31,483 bases of DNA from DATAVB01 sp040414495 (GCA_040414495.1 JBEDUI010000111.1:1-31483); one strand, 5' to 3'; positions 15,512-23,974 are shown, counted from the first letter of the stretch. Program-made: numbers and translations. Notes: generated by a model not told the origin, from the sequence alone.

Positions 15512-17329
15512 ATGGGCATGGACTTCTCGATGCGGCGTCGAGATTTTCTCGGCGCGGCCGGGGTGACGATCGGGGCCGCAGCGCTCGGAACAGCGGTCGG
15601 TGAGCCGGCGTACGCATCGGCAAACGCGGTCGAATCCGACCCGGATCGGTACGTAAATGTCCAGTTGGTCAATATCACCGATCTGCACGGTTATCTGCAG
15701 CCGACGAATCTCACCGGCTATAACCTCGTCACCGACAACGGCAATCAGCTCACGGTCGGCGGCGCGTCATATCTCGCCGCACACCTGAAGCGGATTCGCG
15801 CCGGCCAGACCAACTCGATTTTCTTCTCCTCCGGCGACAATTTCTCCGGCTGGCCGTTCGAGGTCGATGCGTTGGCGAACGAGCCGACCGTGGAAGTTCT
15901 GAACAAGCTCGGTCTGCAGTTCAGCACGGTCGGCAATCATGAACTGGATCAACGGTTTCCGGAATTCCTCATCGACCACATGGAGAAGGGCACGCCGCTT
16001 CCGGTGGCGGGGCGGGACGATTCGTTCATTGATTCGAGCGGGAAGCGATTCCGCGGCGCCAATTTCCCGTTCTATACCTCGAACATCGTCTACAGCGACT
16101 CCGGATTCAGCATCGTCCCGCCGTACAACATCGTGTGGGTTACCGGCAAGAACGGTAAGAAACTGCCGGTCGCGTTCATCCATCTGACCGTGCCGGATAC
16201 GCCGACCGGGTCCACGTCCTATCAGCCGGCGTTGAAGTCGCTCGACTCGATCGCCACGGTGAACAAATTCGCCGCGCTGCTGAAGAAAAAGGGCGTCAAC
16301 GCGATCGTGGTGAACATGCACGACGGCGGCGTCGCGGGTAAGGACATCAACGGCCTCACCAACCCCAGCGGCCCGTGTTTCCAACTCGCCGCCCAGGCAT
16401 CGCCCGATATCGCGGCGATCGTCACCGGGCACTGGCACGAGCCGTTCAATGGAATGCTGCCGGACCCCAACGGGACGCCGCGCCCGGTCGTGGAGGCCGG
16501 TTTCCACGGGCAGATGATCAACGAGATCAACCTCAAACTCGACCCGGACACCGGCGCGGTCATCCGTGAACTCACCACGTCGGTCAATCATCCGAATACC
16601 CACGACATTCCGCCGGACCCGGAAATCCAGGCGACGGTGAATTACTGGGTCGATGCCGGGGTGCGCCGCTGGGTGCAGCCGCTGGCCAAGCAGACCGGCG
16701 ATTTCACCCGCGCTGCCGGCCCACTCGGCGAGAGCACGATGGGCGACCTGAGTGCCGACTTCCTGTACTGGGACGCGAATCAGGACGGCGACCACGTGGA
16801 TCTCGGGTTGTTCGCCGCGGCGCCGCGGACCGGATCGGTGGCGCTATCGGGAGACGGGTTGCTGAGCGCACCGGGCCCCAATCCGTCCGATAAGGACGGT
16901 CAGATCCTCTTCGGCGAGGCGTGGGCTGGCTTTGGCTACGGCAATCCGGTGCTGGGCGTGACCGTGACCGGGGCGGAGGTGCATACCGCGCTGGAAGACC
17001 AGTGGAAAACCAGCGCCAACGGTGGCGAGAGTTTCGCGCCGCTGGCGGTGTCGGCGAATGTGCGGTATTCGGTCGACTTAACCAAGCCGGTGGGCAGCCG
17101 GATCGACCCGGCCGACGTACAGATCGACGGGAAACCGCTGGATACCACCAAGGACTATCGGGTGGCCGGATTGACGTACACCCTGATTGGCGCGGATGGC
17201 ACCACCGCGTTCACCGATTTCCGCGACCCGGTCCGGCATGACCGCGACCGCGAAGGCTTCACCAATTACCTGCGCCAGCGGGGAACCGTCGCGCCGGCGC
17301 CCACCGACCGGGTGCAGGCGAAGAGCTGA
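15512..17329 (+). CDS. Tat-exported 5'-nucleotidase / metallophosphatase (UshA-like)
   Basis: A 605-residue bifunctional-nucleotidase-type enzyme that releases phosphate from extracellular nucleotides. It begins with a twin-arginine signal (MRRRDFLGAAG, residues 7-17, then a hydrophobic stretch to a likely cleavage after AYASA), so it is exported folded. The N-terminal metallophosphatase domain has D57/H59 in ITDLHGYL, D109 in SSGDNFSG, N142-H143 in VGNHELD, H269 in NMHDGG, and H306/H308 in VTGHWHEPF. The C-terminal 5_nucleotid_C-like domain follows (about 380-590: ESTMGDLSADFLYWDA, then GVTVTGAEVHTALEDQW). Start is ATG 15512 or the in-frame ATG 15530, which begins at the Tat motif. It is followed after 32 bp by the NHL-repeat gene, so the two probably form an operon. 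Confidence 0.9.
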   Translation: MGMDFSMRRRDFLGAAGVTIGAAALGTAVGEPAYASANAVESDPDRYVNVQLVNITDLHGYLQPTNLTGYNLVTDNGNQLTVGGASYLAAHLKRIRAGQTNSIFFSSGDNFSGWPFEVDALANEPTVEVLNKLGLQFSTVGNHELDQRFPEFLIDHMEKGTPLPVAGRDDSFIDSSGKRFRGANFPFYTSNIVYSDSGFSIVPPYNIVWVTGKNGKKLPVAFIHLTVPDTPTGSTSYQPALKSLDSIATVNKFAALLKKKGVNAIVVNMHDGGVAGKDINGLTNPSGPCFQLAAQASPDIAAIVTGHWHEPFNGMLPDPNGTPRPVVEAGFHGQMINEINLKLDPDTGAVIRELTTSVNHPNTHDIPPDPEIQATVNYWVDAGVRRWVQPLAKQTGDFTRAAGPLGESTMGDLSADFLYWDANQDGDHVDLGLFAAAPRTGSVALSGDGLLSAPGPNPSDKDGQILFGEAWAGFGYGNPVLGVTVTGAEVHTALEDQWKTSANGGESFAPLAVSANVRYSVDLTKPVGSRIDPADVQIDGKPLDTTKDYRVAGLTYTLIGADGTTAFTDFRDPVRHDRDREGFTNYLRQRGTVAPAPTDRVQAKS

Positions 17330-17361
17330 CCGGTATTCCAGCGCGATCTCGGGAGACTGCA

Positions 17362-18840
17362 TTGAGCGCGACCATCAGCACCATCGCCGGAAACGGCACT
17401 GTCCTACGTGGATTCGGCGCAGCCGCGGCCAGTCTCGACCTGCGGCAGGCGACGCCCGAGTACACCCGGATGGGCCGCAATCAGGGCGTTGCGGTGGATA
17501 GCCAGGGCCGTATTTATGTCGCTGCCACCACCAACAGCGTGATCGGCCGGATCGCCGCTCCGTCGACCTGGAGCAGCCAGCCGCTCGGCGAAGTCCTGAC
17601 CACGCCGACCGGCGGGCTGCCGTGGGTGTTCTATTCGCCTTCAGCGCAGGCGGTTTCCAGCTTCTACGCGACCACCGTGAACGGGCAGAGCGCGGTGCAC
17701 TGGAAGGTGACCAATCCCGATTCGCGCACGGTGCTGTATTTGCAGCCCGCGATCATCGGTGGCGCCAGCGGACACGGCTCGGTCATGGTCACCGGCAGGG
17801 GTCAAATCTGTCTGGACTATTACAACGGCGGCGTCGACACGCTCAGCCCGACCCTGACCCTGAGCGATACGCCGCAGGTGTTGTCGCAGGACAAGCTGTT
17901 CACCGGCGACACGCTGCAATACAAGGTCCGGTCACCCATTGCCCAGGCGTCGCTGGAGTTGACCGCCTGGAACGCCTCGCTCACCCAGTCGCAGGTGACC
18001 GGTGACACCGACGCGGTTGCCGGCCGGATAAACGACGCCGGCTATTCCGGCGACAATTCGGCCGCCGCCTCTGCCCAGCTGAATTATCCCGGTGGCGTCG
18101 CCGTCGGCGCAGACGGCCGGGTCTACATCGCCGATACGTTCAACAACCGGATCCGGATGGTGGACGGGAAAGGCCGCATTTCCACGATTGCCGGCACCGG
18201 AGAGGCCGGATCGAACGGGACGTCACAGGCGACCTTGGCCAAGCTGAATTATCCGACCGGAATTGCCGTCGATTCGGCCGGCAATGTCTACGTCGCGGAC
18301 ACGTACAACAGCCAGGTCCGGTGTATTTCCCCGCAAGGCCGGATCCGTACGGTTGCGGGCACCGGCAAGGCCGGCTTTTCCGGGGACGGCGGGCAAGGGC
18401 CGTTGGCGCAGCTGGATCATCCGCAGGGCGTCGCGGTGGCCGGCGACGCGGTCTATATCGCCGATACGTACAACAACCGGATCCGGTGCGTGGACAAGAA
18501 CGGCCGGATCAGCACGGTTGTCGGGACCGGCGATGCCGGTTTCAGCGGTGACAACGGTCCGGCCGAGGCAGCTACATTGCGAACGCCGTTCGGAGTCGCG
18601 GCGACGCCGGCCGGGGATCTGTATATCGCCGATACCGTCAACAACCGGATCCGCCGGGTCAGCCAGGGTGTCATCAGCACCGTGGCGGGCAGTGGGGCAT
18701 TCGGCACCACCGGCCGTTACGGCGCTTCGGCGACCGCCGCGCAACTGGCCGAGCCGCTGAGCGTGGCGGTCGACGCCAGTTCCGGTGATGTCTACGTCGG
18801 GGAGAGCAGCCAGGCGGTTTTGCGCATCACCGGGCTCTAG
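17362..18840 (+). CDS. NHL-repeat beta-propeller protein with an inserted non-NHL domain
   Basis: A protein of 492 residues starting at TTG 17362, with GGGAG seven bases upstream. NHL blades are recognisable from the recurring pattern GVAV-G-VYIADT-NNRIR followed by GRISTIAGTG. One blade lies at about residues 35-60, and four or five lie in a row at about 220-490. Between them lies a segment of about 160 residues (about 62-220: PSTWSSQPLGEVLTT... to ...SLTQSQVTGD) that has no NHL signature and looks beta-rich. Most of the propeller blades also carry FSGD-type insertions. No signal peptide or lipobox is seen at the N-terminus, although the neighbour is exported. It could be a scaffold or a sugar/protein-binding propeller; I do not know a precise function. 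Confidence 0.83.
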   Translation: MSATISTIAGNGTVLRGFGAAAASLDLRQATPEYTRMGRNQGVAVDSQGRIYVAATTNSVIGRIAAPSTWSSQPLGEVLTTPTGGLPWVFYSPSAQAVSSFYATTVNGQSAVHWKVTNPDSRTVLYLQPAIIGGASGHGSVMVTGRGQICLDYYNGGVDTLSPTLTLSDTPQVLSQDKLFTGDTLQYKVRSPIAQASLELTAWNASLTQSQVTGDTDAVAGRINDAGYSGDNSAAASAQLNYPGGVAVGADGRVYIADTFNNRIRMVDGKGRISTIAGTGEAGSNGTSQATLAKLNYPTGIAVDSAGNVYVADTYNSQVRCISPQGRIRTVAGTGKAGFSGDGGQGPLAQLDHPQGVAVAGDAVYIADTYNNRIRCVDKNGRISTVVGTGDAGFSGDNGPAEAATLRTPFGVAATPAGDLYIADTVNNRIRRVSQGVISTVAGSGAFGTTGRYGASATAAQLAEPLSVAVDASSGDVYVGESSQAVLRITGL

Positions 18841-18860
18841 GGCAGTTGCCGGGCATTTCC

Positions 18861-18874
18861 GGGACCATCGCCTC
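18861..18874 (+). promoter_or_regulatory. DosR-box-like site upstream of the universal stress protein gene
   Basis: GGGACCATCGCCTC matches 11 of 14 positions of the mycobacterial DosR core GGGACYWWAGTCCC, with a perfect left half. It lies 54 bp upstream of the start at 18928, a normal activator distance. Assignment is by eye and only suggestive. Confidence 0.35.
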
Positions 18875-18927
18875 TACGCCAGACGCCCCCTCGGATCCAC
18901 GCTTGGATGTGAGGGGAGGATCTCACA

Positions 18928-19341
18928 ATGAGCGAAAAGCCGATTGTGGTGGTAGGTGTCGACGGCTCGGAGGGCTCGGACAAGGCGGCCCAGTGGGCCG
19001 CGGAATATGTACGGCGATTTGATGGAATACTGCGCATCGTCGAAGCGTGGCAGTATCCGGCCGCGTACGGGTACGAAATGGTCGACCCGGAACGTCATCC
19101 GGAACGTACGGCTCAGCAAAACGCTGAGAAGACCAGGGCTGCGTTGGATCTGCCCGCGGAAAAGATGTCGGTCAAGCTGCTGCCTGGGCCGCCGGCCCGC
19201 TCGCTGATCGAGGAATCCCACAACGCGGACCTGCTTGTGGTTGGCTCGCGTGGTCGCGGCGCCTTTGCCGGCATGCTCCTGGGATCGGTGAGCATGCACT
19301 GTGTCCACAATTCGCATTGCCCGGTTGTGGTGGTGCATTAG
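18928..19341 (+). CDS. Universal stress protein (UspA family)
   Basis: Single-domain universal stress protein of 137 residues. It opens with IVVVGVDGSEGSDKAAQWA and contains the ATP-binding signature G-2X-G-9X-G-S in VGSRGRGAFAGMLLGSVS, then closes with HCPVVVVH. Presence of the ATP motif suggests the nucleotide-binding class. GAGGGGAGGA is an excellent ribosome-binding site before ATG 18928. It is followed after 51 bp by GAPDH. In mycobacteria several Usp genes belong to the dormancy regulon controlled by DosR; here a DosR-box-like site lies upstream and a DosS-like kinase is encoded 5 kb away, but the link is inferred. Confidence 0.94.
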   Translation: MSEKPIVVVGVDGSEGSDKAAQWAAEYVRRFDGILRIVEAWQYPAAYGYEMVDPERHPERTAQQNAEKTRAALDLPAEKMSVKLLPGPPARSLIEESHNADLLVVGSRGRGAFAGMLLGSVSMHCVHNSHCPVVVVH

Positions 19342-19392
19342 CACTGGTCTGTTTCTCGGCGGCTCTGGCGTCATCACGGGGAGGACGACATT

Positions 19393-20391
19393 GTGAGCAC
19401 TCGTATCGGCATCAACGGCTTTGGCCGGGTTGGTCGGAGTTTCCTGCGTATCGCCTGGGATTCCGATTTGGACATTGTCGCGATCAATGATCTGCCCGAC
19501 ACCGGCACATTGGCCAACCTGCTGCGGTACGACTCGACGTACGGGCGGTTTGGTTATGACGTGACCCATGACGAAGGGTCCATCACGATTGACGGGCGAA
19601 CAGTCACCACGACGGCCCACCGTGATCCGGCCGCGATTGACTGGGGATCGGTCGGCGTTGACGTCGTGATCGAATCGACAGGAAAGTTCCGTCGCCGGGA
19701 CGAGGCCGCTATCCATCTGAAGAACGGGGCGCGCAAGGTACTGCTGTCGGCGCCGGGAAAAGACGTAGACCTCACCATCGTCATGGGAATCAACGAGCAG
19801 GAGTACCGTCCGGCCGAACACGATGTGGTTTCCAACGCCTCGTGCACCACCAATTGCGTCGTGCCTATGGCGAAGGTGTTGAATGACGCATTCGGTCTGC
19901 GTAAGGGTTTCATGACGACCGTGCACGCCTACACCGGCGATCAGATGCTGCTTGATGGACCGCACAAGGACCCGCGGCGGGCGCGCAGTGCGGCCACGAA
20001 CATCATTCCGACCTCGACCGGAGCGGCACGCACGACCGGCACCGTAATTCCGGATCTCGCCGGTCGGCTCGACGGCGTCGCGCTTCGGGTCCCGGTCGAG
20101 GACGGCTCGCTCACCGATCTGGCCGCGCTATTGGAGACCGACGTCGACGTCGACGCGGTCAACCGGGCTTTCGCCGCGGCGTCCGATGGCCCGTTCAACG
20201 GAATCATGCGGTACAACACCGATCCGATCGTGTCCCGCGACATCATTGGTGATTCGGCGTCGTGCGTTTTCGACTCGACGCTGACCCAGGCGAATGGCGA
20301 GCTGGTCAAGGTTTTTGGCTGGTACGACAATGAATGGGGATACACCTGCCGCCTGGTGGATGTGGCGCGATTCGTGGCAGCCAGCCTCTGA
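19393..20391 (+). CDS. gap: Glyceraldehyde-3-phosphate dehydrogenase, type I
   Basis: Glycolytic enzyme converting glyceraldehyde 3-phosphate to 1,3-bisphosphoglycerate, 332 residues, full length. The Rossmann motif is INGFGRVGR (7-15). D33 in INDL indicates NAD preference. The active-site SNASCTTNC has nucleophile C151, with base H178 in TTVHAYTGDQ. The C-terminal signature is WYDNEWGYTCRLVDV. Start GTG 19393 has GGGGAGGA upstream. No pgk or tpi follows, unlike the usual glycolytic cluster. It sits between a stress protein and a small ORF, so it may be a second, condition-specific GAPDH. Confidence 0.95.
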   Translation: MSTRIGINGFGRVGRSFLRIAWDSDLDIVAINDLPDTGTLANLLRYDSTYGRFGYDVTHDEGSITIDGRTVTTTAHRDPAAIDWGSVGVDVVIESTGKFRRRDEAAIHLKNGARKVLLSAPGKDVDLTIVMGINEQEYRPAEHDVVSNASCTTNCVVPMAKVLNDAFGLRKGFMTTVHAYTGDQMLLDGPHKDPRRARSAATNIIPTSTGAARTTGTVIPDLAGRLDGVALRVPVEDGSLTDLAALLETDVDVDAVNRAFAAASDGPFNGIMRYNTDPIVSRDIIGDSASCVFDSTLTQANGELVKVFGWYDNEWGYTCRLVDVARFVAASL

Positions 20392-20442
20392 CGTGCCTGA
20401 GCCGTTTGGTCGACGGTCACGCCGGATGAGAGGCGTAACACG

Positions 20443-20637
20443 ATGAACAATCCGAGCGCATCAGAGCATCCGAGCGGCTTACCGCAATGGGTTGTGCACA
20501 GCCATATCACGATCGAATCGCGGGACATTGACGACCGGACGGTCTGGGTGGCCGAGGATACCGTCGGTGTCGTGGCCATGGCTCCGAGTCGCGATGAGCT
20601 CGTCACCCTGCTGCACGAGATGGGCGCGACCCGCTAA
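20443..20637 (+). CDS. Small hypothetical protein (64 aa)
   Basis: A short ORF starting at ATG 20443, 51 bp after the GAPDH stop, with GAGAGG about 9 nt upstream. The product is acidic with a mixed alpha/beta look (WVVHSHITIES, DDRTVWVAEDTVGVVAMAPSRDELVTLLHEMG). Its stop overlaps the HAD gene stop convergently by 3 nt. I recognise no family. Codon usage and position favour a real gene co-transcribed with gap, but the evidence is modest. Confidence 0.6.
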   Translation: MNNPSASEHPSGLPQWVVHSHITIESRDIDDRTVWVAEDTVGVVAMAPSRDELVTLLHEMGATR

Positions 20638-21233
20638 TCCTGAACGATCGCCTTCAGCGCATCAATGCCATGGGCCCGTTCGTAATGTTCGGCCGCCAGC
20701 CCGACGTCCCGGGCGGCGTCCACATTGGGCAGGGTGTCATCGATGAATAGGACCCGACTGGCCGGCACCGACAGGTCATCCAGAATGTGCCGGAAATAGG
20801 CCGGATCCGGTTTCGCCACGCCCATATCGCAGGAGAAATACTGGCGGTCGAAAACATCGTCGTAATCCAGCGACTTGCGCATGTACGCAGCGCGCATGTT
20901 CTGTTGGTTGGTCGCCAGACAGCAGTGCACCCCCTCGGCCCGTAGTTCCTGGATGAGCGCCACCACGGCCTGGTCGACCTCGATCTCGCGCCATGACGAC
21001 AGCACCTCCTCCAGTCGGTGCACTCGGTCCCAGCGGGCGAGCACCGACGCCACGGCCCGCGGGAAGTCCTGCGCACCGCGCACGGCCGGCTCCTCGGCGG
21101 CCAACACCTCTGCCAACAGCGTTTCGCCCTCCGCGGCGCCGACGTCGAGTCGGGCCACGATCCGGTCCCGCCAATCATCGGGCGGATACTGCACTACACC
21201 GTCGGCATCGAAGAGGATCACGTCATGTCGCAC
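20634..21233 (-). CDS. HAD-superfamily hydrolase (phosphatase-like)
   Basis: A haloacid-dehalogenase-type hydrolase of 199 residues. Motif I is LFDADGVV (nucleophile D9, acid/base D11), motif II is CLATNQ (T108), motif III is VAKPDP (K141) and motif IV is LFIDDT (D165-D166). Between motifs I and II lies a helical cap of subclass I. The start is GTG 21233, ten bases after the WYL-regulator stop, so the two are one operon. The substrate is probably a small phosphorylated metabolite; nothing more specific can be read. Confidence 0.9.
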   Translation of the reverse strand: MRHDVILFDADGVVQYPPDDWRDRIVARLDVGAAEGETLLAEVLAAEEPAVRGAQDFPRAVASVLARWDRVHRLEEVLSSWREIEVDQAVVALIQELRAEGVHCCLATNQQNMRAAYMRKSLDYDDVFDRQYFSCDMGVAKPDPAYFRHILDDLSVPASRVLFIDDTLPNVDAARDVGLAAEHYERAHGIDALKAIVQD

Positions 21234-21242
21234 GTGGCGATG

Positions 21243-22202
21243 TTATAGGGGGTTGGATGTGGCGCGCCCTGCGTGCGCGAGCCGTTCGGCCAGGGTTCGT
21301 ATAGCGGCCCGGATCTCGTCGCCGGTGAGCACCGTGAACGGTGCCGGTACGGCCGCGAGTTGCTCGGCGTACCAGTCGGGTTCGTTGGTGGTGCCACGCA
21401 GGGTGCAGCTGTGTTCGTCGTTCGCCTCCAACCGGCCGAGCGTGCGCGGCAGGCAAGGGGCGACCGCGGCCACCGGCGCATCGATACGTATCTCGACCCG
21501 GTAGGTCCAGCCGTCGGCCAGGTGGTCTTCGACCTCGCGAACCGGGTCCAGGCCTTCCGGCGGGGTGCACGACTCGCCGGTTGTCTCGACCTCGGTAATG
21601 CGGTCCAGCCGCAGAACGCGGCGGGCTGCGCCGCCCGGTCGGCAACCGAGCAGATACCACCGACCGTGTCGCACGACGACGGCCCACGGGTCCAGCAGCA
21701 TCCGGCTCCCGGTGCGATAAGTCAGGTGGAGCTGCCGGTGGTTCTGGCAGGCCCGGGTGATCATGGCGGTCAATTCCACGTCTGGCATGGCGGCGTAGTC
21801 GTTCGGGTTCTGCGCCCGGACCTGTCTTAGCGCCTCGGCCGATGCGGCGGTTGCGGTCGGCAATACGCGCAAAATCTTGGCCAGGGCGACCGCGGCCGGG
21901 TGGTCGGCCTCGACTGATCCGTGCCAGCCCTGCAGCACCGCCATCACCAGCCCCAACACTTCGGACGGGCTGAACATCAACGGCGGAACGCGCGCGCCAC
22001 GGCCGATCCGATAGCCGCCGTACGGTCCGCTGACCGACTCGATCGGGATGCCCGCCTCGCGCAGCGTCGCAACGTACCGGCGCGCCGCCCGATCGCTCAC
22101 GCCGAGCCGGTCGGCGAGCCGCGCCGAAGTTATGCCCGGGACCGCCTGAATCGCCTCGAGCGCCAGCAGCGCCCGTCCGACCGGGCCAACATCCTTGCTC
22201 AT
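21243..22202 (-). CDS. WYL-domain helix-turn-helix transcriptional regulator (YafY-like)
   Basis: A protein of 319 residues with an N-terminal winged HTH (about 8-55: GRALLALEAIQAVPGITSARLADRLGVSDRAARRYVATL) and a WYL domain (about 150-215: LHLTYRTGSRMLLDPWAVVVRHGRWYLLGCRPGG...LDRITEV). The WYL sensor is thought to bind small ligands or nucleic acid. A C-terminal WCX-like extension follows. The start is ATG 22202 (a GTG three bases upstream is possible). It is divergent from a DinB-family gene with 77 bp between, a common pairing, and co-oriented with the HAD gene. It probably regulates the divergent gene through the dyad at 22211-22275. Confidence 0.9.
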   Translation of the reverse strand: MSKDVGPVGRALLALEAIQAVPGITSARLADRLGVSDRAARRYVATLREAGIPIESVSGPYGGYRIGRGARVPPLMFSPSEVLGLVMAVLQGWHGSVEADHPAAVALAKILRVLPTATAASAEALRQVRAQNPNDYAAMPDVELTAMITRACQNHRQLHLTYRTGSRMLLDPWAVVVRHGRWYLLGCRPGGAARRVLRLDRITEVETTGESCTPPEGLDPVREVEDHLADGWTYRVEIRIDAPVAAVAPCLPRTLGRLEANDEHSCTLRGTTNEPDWYAEQLAAVPAPFTVLTGDEIRAAIRTLAERLAHAGRATSNPL

Positions 22203-22210
22203 CACATCGA

Positions 22211-22275
22211 GGAAGCCTTTCGTCCGCGATCAACCGTATCGTGCGCCCTACCAGCCACGGACACCGAAAGGTTCC
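22211..22275. promoter_or_regulatory. Interrupted dyad in the WYL regulator / DinB divergent promoter region
   Basis: GGAAGCCTTTCGTCCG (22211-22226) and CGGACACCGAAAGGTTCC (22258-22275) are imperfect inverted copies sharing CCTTTCG/CGAAAGG and TCCG/CGGA. The inner parts also supply the ribosome-binding purines of both genes, so the symmetry may partly reflect that. A WYL-regulator operator is possible. Confidence 0.35.
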
Positions 22276-22279
22276 TGAC

Positions 22280-22852
22280 ATGACTAGTGCACTCGGTTTC
22301 ACGGTCGGCGAGCCACCGAAATGGGACGTCAACAGGTTTTTACACGGCGACGAGGTTGAAACGGCTCTGATAACGCTCGAACGAAATCGGCTCACGTTCG
22401 GGTGGAAGTGCGCTGATATCGACGCGGCGGGAATGACCCTGCGACTCGGTCCGTCGGCGGTGACATTGGGCGGGCTACTCAAACACCTCGCCTGGGTCGA
22501 GGAGCTCTACTTCCAGCACCGGCTGGCCGGAGGAGCGGTCATGGCGCCGTTCGACGGGCTCGATATCGAGGCCGACTGGGAAGACTGGGCCTGGCGTACC
22601 GCTTCCTCGGACACCCCAGAGGAGTTACGGACACTGTGGACCGACGCGGTGCACCGCTCCCGGGACGCGCTGGCCGACGCGCTGTCGAACGGCGGGCTCG
22701 ATCAACAGACGCCGGACGGCATGAGCCTGCGGCGGTTGGTGGCCGACCTGATCGAGGAATACGCCCGTCATACCGGTCACGCGGATCTTCTTCGCGAGGC
22801 CGTCGATGGTGCTACCGGCGAAGGCGCTCCGGACGATTTCCCCGTCCCGTAA
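22280..22852 (+). CDS. DinB-family protein (DUF664-like)
   Basis: A protein of 190 residues resembling the DinB/YfiT four-helix bundle. It contains KWDVNRFLHGDEVETALITLERNR, LGGLLKHLAWVEELYFQHRL, SRDALADAL and LIEEYARHTGHADLLREAVDG. Three conserved histidine positions typical of the metal site are apparent (H in LLKHLAWVE and HTGHADLLRE). The ATG at 22280 has GAAAGG about 9 nt upstream. In related organisms such proteins are predicted metal-dependent transferases acting with mycothiol or bacillithiol. It is divergent from the WYL regulator. Confidence 0.86.
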   Translation: MTSALGFTVGEPPKWDVNRFLHGDEVETALITLERNRLTFGWKCADIDAAGMTLRLGPSAVTLGGLLKHLAWVEELYFQHRLAGGAVMAPFDGLDIEADWEDWAWRTASSDTPEELRTLWTDAVHRSRDALADALSNGGLDQQTPDGMSLRRLVADLIEEYARHTGHADLLREAVDGATGEGAPDDFPVP

Positions 22853-22928
22853 GGCTTACGCACCTGACACCCCTGGTCGCTGTGCTGTCGTAGTAATAGC
22901 AGCCACTGATGAGAGGGGACGGACAGCG

Positions 22929-23369
22929 ATGCCTACGCAACGCGAACAGGACGAAGCGACGATCAGGCGACAGGTCGAGAAGCTCGTCGAAGGTATCGGG
23001 GCGAAGGATCTCGACGCCCTGAAGCAGGCCTACGCCGCGGAAGTCGTGTCCTTCGACGTCGAGCCGCCACTGCAGCATGTCGGGATCGAAGCGAAGCTGG
23101 CCAACTGGACAAGGGCGTTCGCGTTCTTCCAACAGATCAATTACGAGGTCCGCGATCTGACCTTGACTGTGGGGGATGATGTCGCATTCGGGCACGGTTT
23201 CGGCCGGCTCAGTGGCACGTTGCCGAATGGAGCGGCGACAGACGGGATGTGGGTTCGGGTCACGTTCTGCTTCCGGAAACTCGAGGGCAATTGGGTGATC
23301 GCGCACGACCAGGCTTCGGTGCCGTTCGATATCGCCAGCGGCAAGGGAGTTACCGACCTCGTACCGTAA
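22929..23369 (+). CDS. SnoaL-like / ketosteroid-isomerase-fold protein
   Basis: A protein of 146 residues with the NTF2-like fold: N-terminal helices EATIRRQVEKLVEGIGAKDLDALKQAYA, then EVVSFDVEPPLQHVGIEA, VRDLTLTVGDDVAFGHGFGRLSG and VRVTFCFRKLEGNWVIAHDQASVPFD. The spacing follows the SnoaL_2/3 group. The start ATG 22929 has GAGAGGGGAC upstream and matches family length, so the longer in-frame extension is not needed. Such proteins are often enzymes or ligand binders of stress or secondary metabolism; no substrate can be inferred. It is not coupled to the sigma gene 104 bp downstream. Confidence 0.86.
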   Translation: MPTQREQDEATIRRQVEKLVEGIGAKDLDALKQAYAAEVVSFDVEPPLQHVGIEAKLANWTRAFAFFQQINYEVRDLTLTVGDDVAFGHGFGRLSGTLPNGAATDGMWVRVTFCFRKLEGNWVIAHDQASVPFDIASGKGVTDLVP

Positions 23370-23473
23370 CGTTCGGCCGACGGCGCGGAAAGTTCTCAAT
23401 CCGCCTCAAGGAATCGCCAGGGTTGAAGCATCTATTGGATGTGAGCCCAAGCGGTTCGAGGGATGGAGACAAT

Positions 23474-23974
23474 GTGGACTTCGAGGCCTTTGCGCAGAGT
23501 CAGAAGCCCAAGCTGCTGCGGTACGCGACGGTCCTGACCGGAGATCCACATCTGGCCGAGGACATTGTCCAAGACGCGTTGGTCCGCCTCTACGTGAAGT
23601 GGCGGCGGGTATCCAAGACTGATCGCCCGGAGTTGTACGCCAGACGTGTGGTGACCCGCGAATTTCTGGCGCTCCGCCGGCGAAAAGCCACCAAACTCAC
23701 CGTACTTCAACGCGATATCGACGATGTCCGGCACGAACCCGATCACGGCGAGCAGGCCGCGGACCGGGATGAAATGTCACTGCTGCTGGGTCAGTTGTCG
23801 GACCGGCAGCGAGCGGTACTCGTCCTGCGCTACTACGAAGGGCTCGCGGACAAGGAAATCGCGGAGTTGCTCTCCTGTTCGGTGGGAACGGTTTATTCCC
23901 ACGCATCGTCAGGGCTCGCCGCGCTCCGCCGGGTGGTTCGGAGCGACTCCATGTCTGTGAGGAGAGGGAAATGA
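23474..23974 (+). CDS. SigE-family RNA polymerase sigma factor (ECF type)
   Basis: An ECF-type sigma factor of 166 residues. Region 2 has KPKLLRYATVLTGDPHLAEDIVQDALVRLYVKW (about 11-43), matching the SigE70-like families in actinobacteria that lack region 3. Region 4 has LSDRQRAVLVLRYYEGLADKEIAELLSCSVGTVYSHASSGLAALRR (about 108-152). GTG at 23474 is chosen because GGATGGAGA lies just upstream and the sequence becomes family-like at once. The ATGA overlap at 23971-23974 couples it to the membrane partner. It should direct RNA polymerase to stress or envelope promoters. Confidence 0.9.
   Translation: MDFEAFAQSQKPKLLRYATVLTGDPHLAEDIVQDALVRLYVKWRRVSKTDRPELYARRVVTREFLALRRRKATKLTVLQRDIDDVRHEPDHGEQAADRDEMSLLLGQLSDRQRAVLVLRYYEGLADKEIAELLSCSVGTVYSHASSGLAALRRVVRSDSMSVRRGK

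Noticed and set aside
15767..16795. 342-codon minus-strand frame over the 5'-nucleotidase
   Set aside because: It is opposite a gene with all nucleotidase metal motifs and has the His/Arg/Val-rich look of an antisense shadow.
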